Below are positions 35,374 through 47,978 of a DNA stretch of 64,000 bases, piece after piece. Location of the stretch: positions 3,100,001 through 3,164,000 of the forward strand of contig JAGYVD010000001.1 of NCBI GenBank assembly GCA_021209875.1, given 5' to 3'. The DNA comes from Rosellinia necatrix. Its lineage: Eukaryota > Ascomycota > Sordariomycetes > Xylariales > Xylariaceae. The notes under the pieces are model-generated. The model was not told where the DNA came from. It did no database searches and worked only from the letters and a program-made list of their open reading frames with translations. The number at the start of each line of letters is the position of its first letter. Positions within the stretch are counted from its first letter, which is position 1. A program made the translations under genes and the position numbers.

Positions 35374-38300
35374 CTACAGATCCTGCCCCTCGCGAAGATA
35401 AACACCCCACTTTATAGGTGATGTCCTGTCTTTATCGAAAGTATCACCTTCTTTCCAGCCCAGATCATCCCATGCGCCCAGGCCACACAGATGCCTCATA
35501 GTCGGCCGTCCATGTGGGCAGTTCCAGGGCTTATCCAGTTCGCCCATATGTCGGACGAGCTTCTCCATCTGCTGGGTAGTCAAAGGCTTCCCGATCATGA
35601 CGCTGCTTCGACAAGCGCGCATCGCGAACATCTTTCGAACCTTTGATGGTCGTGGGGTCGTACTGGCTGACGCTGACTGATGGTCTTGGAGGAGGGAGAT
35701 AAGCTCTTCCAAGTCGGCAAGGGAAAAAGTGGTTTCGCGGCTCAGCGGCAAACTAAGCAGCTGACACCGGGTACCGACGGGTTGGTCGCCACTATCGTCA
35801 AAATCGACTATGAATCCATTCGTTTCGAGGGCACCCAGGTTCTGTTGTACTATATCTTCTTCGACGGCTGTGAGTTCGAGCATCTTAGGGTGAACTAGTC
35901 TCTGGGACTGCACGACGGTACTAGCCTGTAACCGCTCGAAGTTATATTTCTCGTCCGTCGCATGCTGGTCAATGATAAAAAGCTCATCATCCCTATTATT
36001 CTTGTCCGGTGTGTCCAGAAGATCTGATTGTGCTGCTCGGGAAGCTAAGATGAACCCCAGATTGAACTGTCCTATAATTTTCATCTTCTCGAAGTCTGAT
36101 TTTGCTATAGTCAAAGATAGCTTCTCTTCGGCATCTTCGGCATCGAGGCGATCGGTTTTGATTATAGTCTTTTCGTTGGAGGAAGAGCGAGGGGCATGCT
36201 TTCGCTGCGAGATCATGGCATTACGGATGGACGCTCCATCCACACGGATTGTTTGTTCAAGATGATAGGTACTTTCTTTCTTTTTTGTGCTACCCTTGAT
36301 AAAGCTCTGGGTGCGTTTTTGTGATTCGTCAGAGGTAGTTGCTTCAAGGGCCGCATCGTTTTCAGGGGAATCGTCAATATTGTTTCCTTCTGCCGCCTGA
36401 AATTCTCCATCCTGGCTATGGATATCAATACTCTTGGCTGGAGACTCCGGCTTAACCTCGGAATCATGCCTTAGATTTGCCTCAGGTGTTGGTAATTCAT
36501 GTGAAGATGACTGGTTCCTGTCTCCGTCCAATACAGCGTCTTCACCACTCTCGGCTTCTCCATCACTCTCCTCGTCGGAGTCGTCGCTCACGAACAAATG
36601 CTCGCTAGTTGAATCACTGGATGAATCTGATTGCTCCGAGTCATCCCGTGTATGTGTTACGACAATTGCCCCTCTTTCGTCAGACCGTGATCGGTCCGCT
36701 TGCGCGGCAAACATCTGGGTTAATCGCCCATTAAAAGAAGGCATAGGAACCGACGCTTTAGCACCTTTTCGTGTAGATGAAGCCCTATCTTCTTGACTGT
36801 CAAGACGCCGCTTTTTAGATGACGAGCCAATAACGCTCGTAATGGTGTGGTCGCCGATTGTGATAGTAGCAACCTCTGGTACCCGTTTTGCCAAGGGATA
36901 TGATTTACTTGAGTTGGTATCTGTTATACGGGTTGGAGGGACTAGAGCAGGGATTGGCGGTTCCGACGAGGAGCCCTTAGGTAGTGTGGGCTCATTCGTG
37001 ATTTCATCACTCGTGGTTTCGTCACTTTTCCTGTCCTTAAGTTCTTTGAGTCGTGCTCGAAAATCGGCTAGACGATGTGATTCTTCAGCCGAGTTCTGAT
37101 CTGGGGGTAGCACCTCGGGCTCGATAACAGGAGAGAGCGACTTTTGAGAGTCTCCCTTTGGGCTATCATTTCTTTCGGGAAGACTTTCTCTCACTCTCTT
37201 GGGCCTCGGCTCGATACTGTCACGCGATTCGCAGTCTCGCTCCGCCCAGTGACCAACCAAACCGTTTCTATGAGTGAGATGTTCATTATCTCCGTTAGGG
37301 GCTCCCGTGTCCTCGCATTCTTTTCTTAGTCCAGCCTCTACCGAATTCGATTCCTTTGCAATGCTAACATCAACGGGGGCCAAGCGATTTACGCTTGCTT
37401 CTGATGGAGGCGTGTCCCGCCTACTTGGAGACGGCCTCTTGAGGAGGGTTTGTTTTGGAGCCTGGAGCTGTGATGTTGGCAGTGCATAGTCCTGCGATTC
37501 AAACAGGGCGCTGAGAGACTCCCTCAGATTATCTAGCATTCGGGTTTGCTCATGTAGTAGGATGGTTCGTTTGTCCGGGCTCACGTTGACGTCATAGAGA
37601 TGGGTGTCAAGTTGAATATCAGCGAAGATAAAAGGTGATTGGGAGGCATTATAGGACTTGTACACCTCATTAAACACCTTGGCAAACTGAGGTAATCCAC
37701 ATGGGCGGCCGTTGACGAAAAACATTTGCCTATCTGGGGTCTGCCGCCCCTCGCCGTGCGCGGGACGAGACACATGCCCCCGTACGCGAATAATCTTAGC
37801 TCGATCATCGCCTCGCGTCGTGGTAGGCTCCAGCTCTAGTTCCAGCTCCAGGGGGATCAACACGGTCAGGGTCTTGGCCCCAAACACGTTGACAATATTT
37901 TCGCGTGTAGTCTGGTTGCCCTTGGTGGAAAACAAGACCATGCGCTTGCCTTTGTTCGGCTGCTGGGAGACAGAGAATTTCAGCCCAGTCTGGATGCAAG
38001 CGTACTGGTTGAGCACGCCCAGAACCTTATTCCACTCCCGTTTGATGTTACGCTCGAGCTCGCGGCGGCGTACAGGTAAATTGTGGAAAAGACCCTCGAC
38101 CAATACGGTAGTGCCTTTCTGCGCGGCGACAACGCTTGTGCTGCGTAGCTTCCCGGATGTTTCGAATTCTAGCCTCGATCCTTTCGGGGCATCTGACGCC
38201 AAACAAGTGGTAACGGAAAACTTGGATAGGGCGCAGAGGGATGACAGCGCCTCCCCGCGGAAGCCAAAGGTCTCGAGATTCTCGAGATCCGAGTAGGTAG

Positions 38301-38686
38301 ATAGCTTAGAGGTGTGATGTTTCAATGCTAGGCTTTCATAGTTATCCTTGGGTATGCCCGAGCCATTGTCCTGAACCTCAATGGCATCTAACCCTTGGTT
38401 CTTAAAACGAACCTCTGGAGAGCATTTCCCGGTCAGCCAACCTAGCAGCCACCAATTCCGGGGCGTGCGAGCTCACCAATGTTGGATGCACCAGCATCGA
38501 TGCCATTCTCCACCAGTTCCTTTACGACAGAACACAGATCAACAATGACCTGGCCGGATTGGATTTGATGGATCTCGGGTGACGTTAGTGATGGATGACC
38601 TTGCGTCTTGCGTCCACGCCACCTGGAATGTGGCAGCGTATTTCCCGACTTACTGTTTTGGCCTCAATGGGTTTAATAGCCGCCAT
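35374..38686 (-). CDS. PMS1: DNA mismatch repair protein PMS1 (MutL homologue)
   Basis: Three exons, 38686-38654, 38573-38477 and 38414-35374, give 1056 aa. Introns of 80 and 62 nt (GTAAGT and GTGAGC donors) rebuild the GHKL ATPase start [20 protein letters not shown], then [20 protein letters not shown] and [20 protein letters not shown] follows at about 94-103. A long acidic, Ser-rich disordered linker (about 330-800) precedes the C-terminal dimerisation and endonuclease domain. That domain has [12 protein letters not shown] at about 859, [12 protein letters not shown] at about 977 and [11 protein letters not shown] at about 1009, the metal-binding set of the latent nuclease. This is the fungal orthologue of yeast Pms1 and human PMS2. 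It is expected to pair with Mlh1 and nick the strand during nuclear mismatch repair. All catalytic motifs look intact. Confidence 0.96.
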
Positions 38687-41620
38687 AGATCGCCTGCACT
38701 AGTGTGTGCGCTCCGGTCCTTCAAGCCTCAGGGCGGCTGAATGCTGCATGTGTTGGATGTCGGGAATCGGATGTTGTGTGAGCAAGCGGGGAAGGCTGAA
38801 GCTGAGGCTGCGACTACAGCTACTGTATGTACGGCCGGGACTAGATTTTCGTTGTGCATCAACGACTGTAAAAAGTATCCAGGCAGTACCTACCTACCTG
38901 ATCTGAATGCTGAACGCTGAACCCATCATTGTCAGCCTTAACGCGCTCTTGCCTGAATCGCTCCCTTTCACGCGTTGAGTAGCTGTGGCGGTGGCGGTGC
39001 ATTATGCACCAACCCCAGTTGTCTTACAGTGCTTAATTACGGCCCCGGTGTACACTGTATCGGCGAGTAGCATTCCTCCCCAGCCAATGATAGTCGTCAC
39101 AGCCATCACGCCTCAGCGCCATAGGGTGCCGAGAGGCCTACCTAGTTGAGGGCCTAGTAGAGGCGCCCCGCACAAACCGTGAACTTCCGAGGTAAGGTAC
39201 CCAGATAATGCAAGTCTCTCCTCATGGCTTCAATAATTCAGCCACTTAATCAATTGTCCGAAGGCCAAACACTCTGCAACAACGACTCTCGCACTGCGCA
39301 AGTCCGTCGCGAGGCTGCTATCACACTGTCAAATATTGGAGCGCGAGCGCCAGGTGTGCTTGGATTACGACGACGCATCGGCGCAAACGCGGTATGACGT
39401 GACAATTTGCAGGTCATGGGTCTGCCATCTCGGCATAATGGGTACTGTTACAGCATGTAGCGCAGGTGCTCGCTAGTCCATACCCGGCACTTATATGCCC
39501 AGTCATGTACTCGTCATCCAGGTATTTATCGGTTGCTGGGCTAGCGTCCAAGATAGTACGTACGCAACACGACCACGATGGAGATTTCACGATGCACTGG
39601 AAAGGGATTTCTCGTGTTCTGCCCTGGTTCGTGCTTCCGAAGGGTTACATCGTATGTATAATGCAAGCCACGCTCGTCGCCATGGCTGCACCGGATTGCC
39701 TGCTGGACTCTCAAGCACAGCACCGGCTTGATTGATGAAGGTAGCAATCCCACGACACGACCTACACATGATAATTTACTTGCAGTCTGTCTGGTGCGCC
39801 GGAACCAGCTTGTGATGTTCCCATGTGGTCCCTCTCCCTCTTCCAGGCTTCCCATCTAGTGTAGAACTGGCTCCCGGTGTCCATGGTGTTCGGGCAAGGA
39901 GTTGAGACGAGCATCCAATTTTAAGCACTTCGACATCTTTCAGAGGTAGATTAAACGCATTTATCCTACTTGTCAACCTCCAGATCACCTGAATGGCAAA
40001 TGAGAGTGGATACGATGTTTGTTTCACCAGTGTGGAATAACGAACAACCTAAGGTTAGCACATCAGATCGAGATTCATGCGTCAACCCTTTTTCCCTTTT
40101 TGCTTTTTTTCGGGTGATTTTTCCTTGGTTGCTATTCCCCCCCTCTCCCCCATACACTCACTTCAGAGTTATACATACATAGTGTACATACATATATATC
40201 TCCTCATATCCCCCCCATATCTCTGGTATCTCGCTCACCAACACCAGCTTCCTCACGCGCCCGCCTATCTAAATGCCGAAGATGACCATGCGTCTCTTCT
40301 GTATTGGATTTATTTATGCACGGCTTACATCGTGTTCCTGTCTACATACTGTGTAGTAGGCATGTTTGTCTGTTGCCGCTTCTCGAGGGCGGTTAGAGTT
40401 GACACCCTGGCGGATCCCCGTATAGATAAGACGACGTCCCTGAAGTATGTGCCCAGCCACAGGCTAAAGAACCATGTACATACCAAGCGCAAAAGAGGGT
40501 CCTCTCACTATTTTAGTGTGAAGGGCAGGGATAGCCATGGATAGGGATAACAGCGTAGTGGGGCAATAGAGCTTAACCAACCTGTATCTCAGCCATCATC
40601 CTTGCTGAACCGGTACCTAATGACTGACTGGAGGTTACCACCTTACTATGTAGTAGCTACATGCGACTATACCACGGTGGTGTGACATGCCTGGGCTAGC
40701 CTCTGGCGCACATGGCGGTAGGTAGCAGTGTGTACAAGGTACTTAGGTACCTACTTTAATAGACACTTATTGAAGTAGGCTTAGCCCGCATGCTGCTTTT
40801 GCTCAGGCTTGGCTAAGCCTATCAACAGTCACGTAACTGATAAGCGACATTTGTGCATTAGTTATGCAGCAAGGAAAAGAAACCGCTTTTATTTGTGCTT
40901 CCCTTATGGTTGTAATACCGTACGAGTATTATATTTATCTATATAGGTTGTGCAGCCAGGTATAGCGCGCGTGCGCATGTGCTACAAGCTAGACACCCCA
41001 GGGCTTAAGCCTTTGCTCTTTCCAAACATTTACAAAATTTTGGTTAATAGGCAATCAATTGATGAATTGGCTGTATCGAGTGTGAAATACTATAACTTAT
41101 TGGTTGACCAAGCCTTTATATTAATGTCCAGAAGAGGTTGGGTCCCTACTATCTCACGAGCCTGCCATGCTGCCAAATAAAATAACAAAAATAAAAATGA
41201 TCTTTTCCAAGAGCTGTCTAACCTTCTTTTCAGCCTGTCACGTCTAGGTATTGTTTTTCCGATTTCTTTTGATTGCGTTAGCAGTACTTACAATAAGGGA
41301 GCTGGGGCGCATTATAATTGAATTAGTTGTCATGTGACATCATTGTGTTACCGCGCACGAGCCAAAGGCTTGTTTCTTCGTAGGTAGCAGTTCTTTCCTA
41401 CTCATCAACAGATCAACATCAGGTTTCTGCAGGCGTTACTGCGCTGCCACCTCCCCCTCCCTCACCCGTACCTCTGCACGTTCCCCAATTAATATACTTC
41501 ATCCCGGGTACGGAAAAGCCGACAACTTCCTTTTTTCTCTTCCCGCTGTTGATTATATTTGTCGATCCATCAAGCAAGATCTAGACCTGGGGGCATCACC
41601 ACGCGACTGCCCTAATTGCA
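38687..41620. other. 2.9-kb gene-poor region
   Basis: Beyond the PMS1 promoter I see no supported gene. Open frames are below 160 codons, overlap in several frames and lack motifs. The stretch 40560-40830 contains CCTAGG/TACCTA words and TAGCTA-like palindromes. A possible acceptor (CCCTAATTGCAG) at about 41609-41620 immediately precedes the HNH relic, so a lost or unrecognised upstream exon of that gene may lie here. Confidence 0.55.
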
Positions 41621-42796
41621 GGCGGCATTATCGCCAACAACGCCTTCGATGATGTTTATTTTAGCTTCGACCAGCACGGCCAAAACCCCATTCAAACACC
41701 TCGCGACGGCATCCTAGAATCTGGGGACTATTGGATACAACTAAACAGCATAGTAGGTAGGCAACCCAAAATCCCTGCCACAGGCTTGCCTTCCTCTGCG
41801 GCTACGCCTGCGTTTAATGCCGGTGAATATAAATATCCGGTCGTGCCCTCTTTTACTACGGGTTGGTCATTTCCCCATGGCAAATTACCGAAGGAATGGC
41901 AACAACCACATACCCCTCCAAGACAGCATGACAGATCTCCCACTGGCAGATCAGATAGCAAATCGCTGCTTCTTAACGGATATTAATATAGGGCTGGGAA
42001 AATGCCATCTAATCCCACAAGCACAGCGAGAGTGGTTTATGCGGAATAGGATGTATCGTTATGCCCAGCCTTTGCCTGCGCACATGATTCAGGATCCAGC
42101 CAACAGAATGCTGCTCTTAAGTAATCTTCGTTTGGCTTTCGATCGTCCTTTGTTCGTCATCATACCAAAGCCGTCAACTGTTTCTTCTAGCATTACCTCT
42201 CCATGAACATCGGCAGCCTTATCAACATCAACAACCTCATCAACATCAACGGCCTTACCAATATCTAAAAACAAGCCTCAATCGTACGCATTTGTAACTC
42301 ATGTTATCAGTGCCACCCCAGAAGCCCGCGATTTTACCGACCTATACCTAATCGCGCACTACAGCCCAAGTATTTCAACATACTTAAACGTGAATTTCTT
42401 TTTGCGCGTTTTGCTTGGGCTTTATTCCCGTATTTGCGGGACTTTGTTGAAACCACGTCGCCTCGAGAGCTTATAATTATCGACGGAGATGATCACGTTT
42501 TTAAATCACTAACTGGTGAACAATTCGCCAGATTAAGAGAAAACAAGGGTGAAAGCATAAACGGATCAAAAAAACGGCGGAGGAGTTCAAGTAACCAAGA
42601 TAATAAGCCGACCAATGAAGACTATATATATAAGGACGATGCATATGAGGAAAGATGGAGACGGCGCAGTGCTGGTCAGGAAAAACAACTGTTCGACTAT
42701 GATTCTGAAGATGTTGATCGCGGTCGGCTAATACATCGGGGTGTATCGTTGGATCCGGATGCAGACGAGGAAGACTTGCTGGACTTATCATTCTAG
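41621..42796 (+). pseudogene. broken fungal HNH-nuclease-like gene
   Basis: Consecutive frames on the plus strand spell a fungal HNH-type protein, but with at least three lesions. Frame A (41621 to about 41910) reads FDDVYFSFDQHG, LESGDYWIQ and YPVVPSFTTGWSFPHGKLPK. A +1 change between about 41910 and 41945 leads to frame B, with RCFLTDINIGLGKCHLIPQA, EWFMRNRMY and QDPANRMLLLSNLRLAFD, the HNH-like core. Frame B meets a stop, TGA at 42204-42206, continues open to VTHVISATPEARDFTDLY, then loses one base near 42348. Frame C gives LQPKYFNILKREFLFARFAW to the final stop at 42794-42796, including a basic Ser/Lys-rich tail. Splicing does not explain the shifts: the only GT-AG option tested is 31 nt and spoils frame A. 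The start codon is not identified. The TGA could derive from CGA by a C-to-T change. Confidence 0.75.
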
Positions 42797-44525
42797 TCCA
42801 TCAGCTCGGGCTCAAACCGAAGATAATAAAGTAACTATGACGAAGGTTTACGGGGGTGGTCTGGTAGGCTCGGGAAAAGGACTATATTGTATATATAGAA
42901 TGGGGTCTATCAGGCAGTCTAGCAGGTTATCCACTTATACGTCGTGTGCGCGCACGCAATTAGACCGGCTACATTGCAAAAGGACAGCCTTGCGGAGAGC
43001 CATGGCCTCGCACGCAACAACCTCAAAACCTCGCAGTCTTGGTTCCCCCTGCCCGGCAGACTTTCCGGTATTCCACTGCAGCCAAGACACAACAGGTATT
43101 TATTACTCCCGTTAATTCACGCAATATAATCGTCGCCGTTACCGTCTGGTAATTCTGCGCATCCATTTACAACTTGAACAGCGGCTTGCCTGAGAAGTGC
43201 TATATAAACCAGAAGTCCCTCTACCAAAGGGCAAGGAAACCTTCGTTTTTAGGGGCTATACAAGCTATCTAGGCTATTATCCGTACGTTTCGCGAGATAT
43301 ATGCGCTTCGCGCGCGAGGCACCGCCCCTCTCTAGGCAGAAGGGTTGCTGCTTTTGTTAACAGCCTATCCAGGCAGTCTGGCAGACCGTAGGTTACCCCA
43401 TAGGTATATCTAAAACATATATGGCTATATCGCCTTATGTGGCTGCATAGCTTGTGTAGCTTGTCGACATAGCTACAATACGCTTCGCACGCAAGCGTAT
43501 AAAGCTCTAGCTAAGGACCGGCCTTCTATGACTAGGAGGCACCCGACTTGAAGCTTGCGAGGATCATGGCATAGCCTGGGCTTTTAAGGGGAAGGAGAAC
43601 CACATATGTATTCCTGACACTAGGTATTCCTTGGGTATAGTAGGGCTATTGCCTGGCCAAGGTGCTGTGGGCAAAAGGGGGACTTCCTGTGCACGGAAAT
43701 AGTTAACGGACCGTAACCGTCCCACCTTGGTACTGCATAAAACATTATCCATTTGTCATAGTTGTACCGTCAAGTTATGCAAATTCTTATTTTAGGCTTA
43801 TGTAACGGATTAGTATACTACAGTCTAGCCAGCCTCAGGCTAAAAGCGGCATGGCTCAGGTACCTAAGACCCCCATTACGAAACGGGATAGTAAAACCAA
43901 CTGGGTATACTAGGTACCTACCTAGTAAGTGGAGTGATAAGCTCTGCAGGTGCCAAGTAGGTACCTTCCCGTCCCTAGGAACGGAAAAGGAAAGAAAAGC
44001 TAGCATCCCCCTCCAGAGCCTCGATAGCGCTAACTACCACTTCTTATCAACTGGAGATTGTCACGAAACAAACAGTCGGGCGGCCAACCTCGCTCACGAC
44101 CTCCTCCTGTCCTCTCTTTCAAAGCCAATCCGGAACCTGCCTCCCGGATTATACGTTCGTTGTTAGAGTAAATTTCAGTTATCTTATCTCTTGTTTCTGG
44201 CGTTGCCCCCAGCACGCAACAAAGGCCAACAACCCCCACGCTGGGCTGTTTATCAAACCCCCCCGGTCGACGGCTCCTAATCTCTCTTGGCAAGCACATG
44301 GAGCCTCCTGGCGTCGTCATCGCGCAACCCCCTATATCGTGTTTCGAGAGCCGTGAGGCCGAGACCTAGTGACGGCGCGCTGCAGCTCAGGCTCGTCCGA
44401 ACCCGATTGCCACCGTTATAAGGACGTGCCACGCCGACACGCTTCGCTCGCCGCTCCTGTCACGCATAGCTATAGCGAGGAGAAGCTCACTCTCGAGGTT
44501 GCTCAGAAGAGCTTCCTCCTCCTCG
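42797..44525. other. repeat-like spacer with hairpins
   Basis: 1.7 kb without a recognisable gene. It contains GC-rich palindromic words, a perfect 8-bp stem with a 7-nt loop at 43478-43500, a related CTTCGCGCGCG word at 43305-43317, and two copies of a 14-bp word (AGGCAGTCTRGCAG) at 42912 and 43371. CTAGGTACC islands lie at about 43855-43970. The texture suggests degraded transposon DNA, but no transposase or terminal repeats can be assigned. The last few hundred bases are the BST1 promoter and 5' region. Confidence 0.5.
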
Positions 44526-47500
44526 ATGCAGAGGCGCTCGTCTGGGTCGTCCGAAGACAGCGCTGGTGCTCCTGTCAAGGCTTCCCGAACCCGCGACACC
44601 CTCCAACCCAACAAACGTCTCTCTCCCAACTACCAACCCCACGACTCTCCCCCGTCGACGTCGGCTACACGGAACCGCATCCCGAATAGCCAATTGAACT
44701 GGCAGCAGTCCCAAGGACAAGATGGCGACGGCGGGAAAAGGCCTGTGGCATCTACTGCTAGAACCTCGGGCGACATAAACGCGGATCCTGGCAAGACACC
44801 ACCATGGAAGCTTAGGAGCCGGCAGCTTATACCCAAAAGCCCCTGGGCCATCTCTCTATGGACCCTATTCACGAGCATAGCCGGCATTGCGCTGCTCATA
44901 TCGATCGTGTACTCTTCCACTAACCTCCAGTGTGACCCTAAGGGTTGTCGCATGTCATGGATGAGCCCTTCGTTTACTCGCTTTTCCGATTTTGATACCG
45001 AACATACTAGACTCGCAGCCAAATATTCTTTATACTTATATCGTGAGCAAGGAATCGACAATGGACCCAAGGTAGGAAGGACCAATCCACAGGAGCGTCC
45101 ACCCCAGGCTGACTTGCGAACCCATTAGGTCAGGGGTATTCCGGTGCTGTTTATCCCGGGGAACGCGGGGAGCTATAAACAGGTCCGATCTATCGCTTCC
45201 GAATCAGCTCGCTACTTTCATGATGTTCTCCATCCGAACGCAGCCGCGGCAAAATCCGGCGTCAAAGGGCTGGACTTTTTTACCCTCGATTTCAACGAGG
45301 ACTTCACAGCTTTCCACGGCCAGACCATGCTCGACCAGGCCGAGTATGTCAACGAAGCTATTAGATACATCCTCTCTCTCTACCTCGACCCCCAGAAGTC
45401 TGACCGAGACCCCAACCTTCCAGACCCTTCGTCTGTCATTATCCTAGGTCATTCGATGGGTGGTATCGTTGCCCGTGCTGCATTTGTGATGCCCAACTTC
45501 CAGCCTCATTCCATCAATACCATCATCACCATGTCCGCCCCGCACGCGAGAGCACCGGTAACCTTTGATCCACTGATAGTCAAGATATACCAGGATATTA
45601 ACGACCATTGGCGACGTGCCTATTCGCAGAAATCGACCACGGAGAATTCCCTCTCTCATGTAACTTTAGTATCTATTGCAGGCGGCGGATTAGATACTGT
45701 GGTTCCCTCAGATTATGCGAGTTTGGAGTCCATCGTTCCTGAAACTCATGGCTTTACGGTTTTTACATCGACAATTCCGACCGTGTGGACTAGTATGGAC
45801 CACCAGGCAATCACATGGTGTGACCAATTCCGTAAAGTCATTGTTCGGGCCCTGTACGATATTGTCGACAGTCGTGATAAATCACAGACTAAAAATCGAA
45901 ACGAAAGAATTAGGCATTTCAAAAGGCGTTTTCTAACTGGGTTAGAAGCAAGCTCTGAGACAAGCCGGATACAAACTGACCCAACTACTCTTCTAACCGT
46001 GGGGGATGGTCCCGATACCATCCATACTGGAGAACGGTTTGTACTTCGTGGCCTCGGGACGAGCAAGGTACCCAAGGTTCATTTGCTTCCCATTCAATCG
46101 AGCGAACTCCCGGGCAGTAGACGGTTCACTCTGCTCTCTAATAGTGATCTCGGCCCCGGGGGTACGGAGATAGAAGTTCTACTCTGTAGCATTGACCCGT
46201 CGCAAATAGGCCAAACCAGCGTTCCATTTTTGGCCGATATAGATCTTTCAGACAATAGCAGCACTTCGACTCGCCTGGCATGCAAAAGCGCAGCTCCGGA
46301 TGTGGTAACGCTGCCAGCATCTACACACGCCACAAAGGCTCCCTTCTTCTTGGAAGATGAGCAACAGATCCCGCCTTTCTCATATCTCCAATACGATGCC
46401 AAGGATATCCGAGACTATCAATTCATTGCCGTTGTGGATAAATTCGAGGCACCAACCCAAGGTTGGGTCCTTGCTCAGTTTAGCAACCCAGTGGACTCTC
46501 ATGTGACACAATTCGTCAGCATAGGACGACTCGCCACTGCCGGCTTGCAATTTGAACTCTCTCCCGACCGCCCAATGGTCGTCGACGTGCGGATACCGTC
46601 TATTCAGAGCAGCTTGTTAGCGTATCATCTGGAGTTGAGAGAAGATGTCGACGGCGAACAAAAGGAACTTTTCCGACCGCTTCTACGACAGTACCTAGAG
46701 AGGCCTTACGAATCGAAATTTTTTGTCGATGCCACGACAGTGAATGTCAACTTCCACGGTGTCTCACCATTTGTCCCTCCGCCGATAAACCCAAGCCAGA
46801 ACGATAACGGCCTCGGCCTTCAGATATGGACTGATCCCACTCGAAGATCCAGTCTCTCTATCAAACTAACGGTGGACCCAATTGGCAGCCTCGGGAAGCT
46901 TTATATGCGCTATCGCACCGTCTTCGCCTCCTTCCCCCAGCTTGTAGTTGGGTTGGTATTACGGAAACAATTCCGGATTCATGACAATACCGGAACCTTT
47001 ATATCATTCCCGGAGAGCCTCGGAAATTGCCTTCGGCGGTCCTTGCCGATGTTGCTCCTATCAATGACCTTCCTGTCATTATCAATCGGTCAATCCGGCC
47101 CCACGGATCACCGAGCCATATGGCCATGGCAGAGCGGCGCATCTACTATCGACTTTGGACAGAATGATTTATTGGTAGGGACTACCGACCCATTTTTCTG
47201 GTTCCTTATTCCAATGATAGGTATCGTCTGTGTAGGTGTTTGCGTGGTTCTACACTACATGGCGCTCGCCCTTATTTCACTCCTCAGCTTTTTTTACGGC
47301 TGGATCTTCAGTCCTAGAAATCAAAAGGACGAGAAGAAAAGTACTTCAGTTCTAAAGCCAAGCCAAGGACCAGTCTTCGCGCACCCTTCGCCACGAAATC
47401 GGTTGCTTATCACCGGCGCTCTACTATTTCTGGTTTCGACTGTTATTCCCTACCAATGTGCATATGTGGTCGCTTGTTTAGTACAGCTTAGCACCAGCGT

Positions 47501-47978
47501 TCGCGCACATTACGTTGCTCATGAGAACCCCTCTCCTGCACACCTCAATTTTAGGAACTACGCCCATACTATATTCCTCCTAATGGTGTGGAATTTACCC
47601 ATCAACCTCCCAACTTTGGTTGTATGGGTACGAAATTTGGCCATAAATTGGCTCACGCCATTCTCATCTCTTCACAATGTGCTGTCGATTCTACCTTTCA
47701 TCCTGATAGTTGAGAATCTCGCCGCCGGTAGAATGATTCCGCCGCTTACGAGTCGACTTCGGCACCTTACGAACATTCTTTTCTTCGCTACCGCAGTATA
47801 TGCGGCCATTTATGGCGTATCGTATGCCTACGTACTCCACTATTTAGTTAATTTGATCGCGGCATGGCTTGTGGCTATCCATGCCACAGCCGATTCGTGG
47901 GCTATTATTAGCATTAAGTCGATATTTGTCGAAGAAACATCAAACACGAACGGTCGAAAGCAGGGCAAGAAGCCATAG
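44526..47978 (+). CDS. BST1: GPI inositol-deacylase (BST1/PGAP1 family)
   Basis: Two exons, 44526-45071 and 45129-47978, give 1131 aa. The 57-nt intron (GTAGGA...CATTAG, phase 0) joins YREQGIDNGPK to VRGIPVLFIPGNAGSYKQVR, a conserved junction of the family. The protein has a polar N-terminus, a signal-anchor at about 107-131 and the lipase domain. The domain contains LDFFTLDFNEDFTAFHGQTM and the nucleophile elbow ILGHSMGG with Ser291, followed by TMSAPHARAPV. The C-terminal third has several membrane spans. Members remove the acyl chain from the inositol of GPI anchors in the endoplasmic reticulum and so promote ER exit and quality control of GPI proteins. I chose the ATG at 44526 (MQRRSSG), the first ATG of the frame. 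Length is normal for fungi. Confidence 0.95.
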
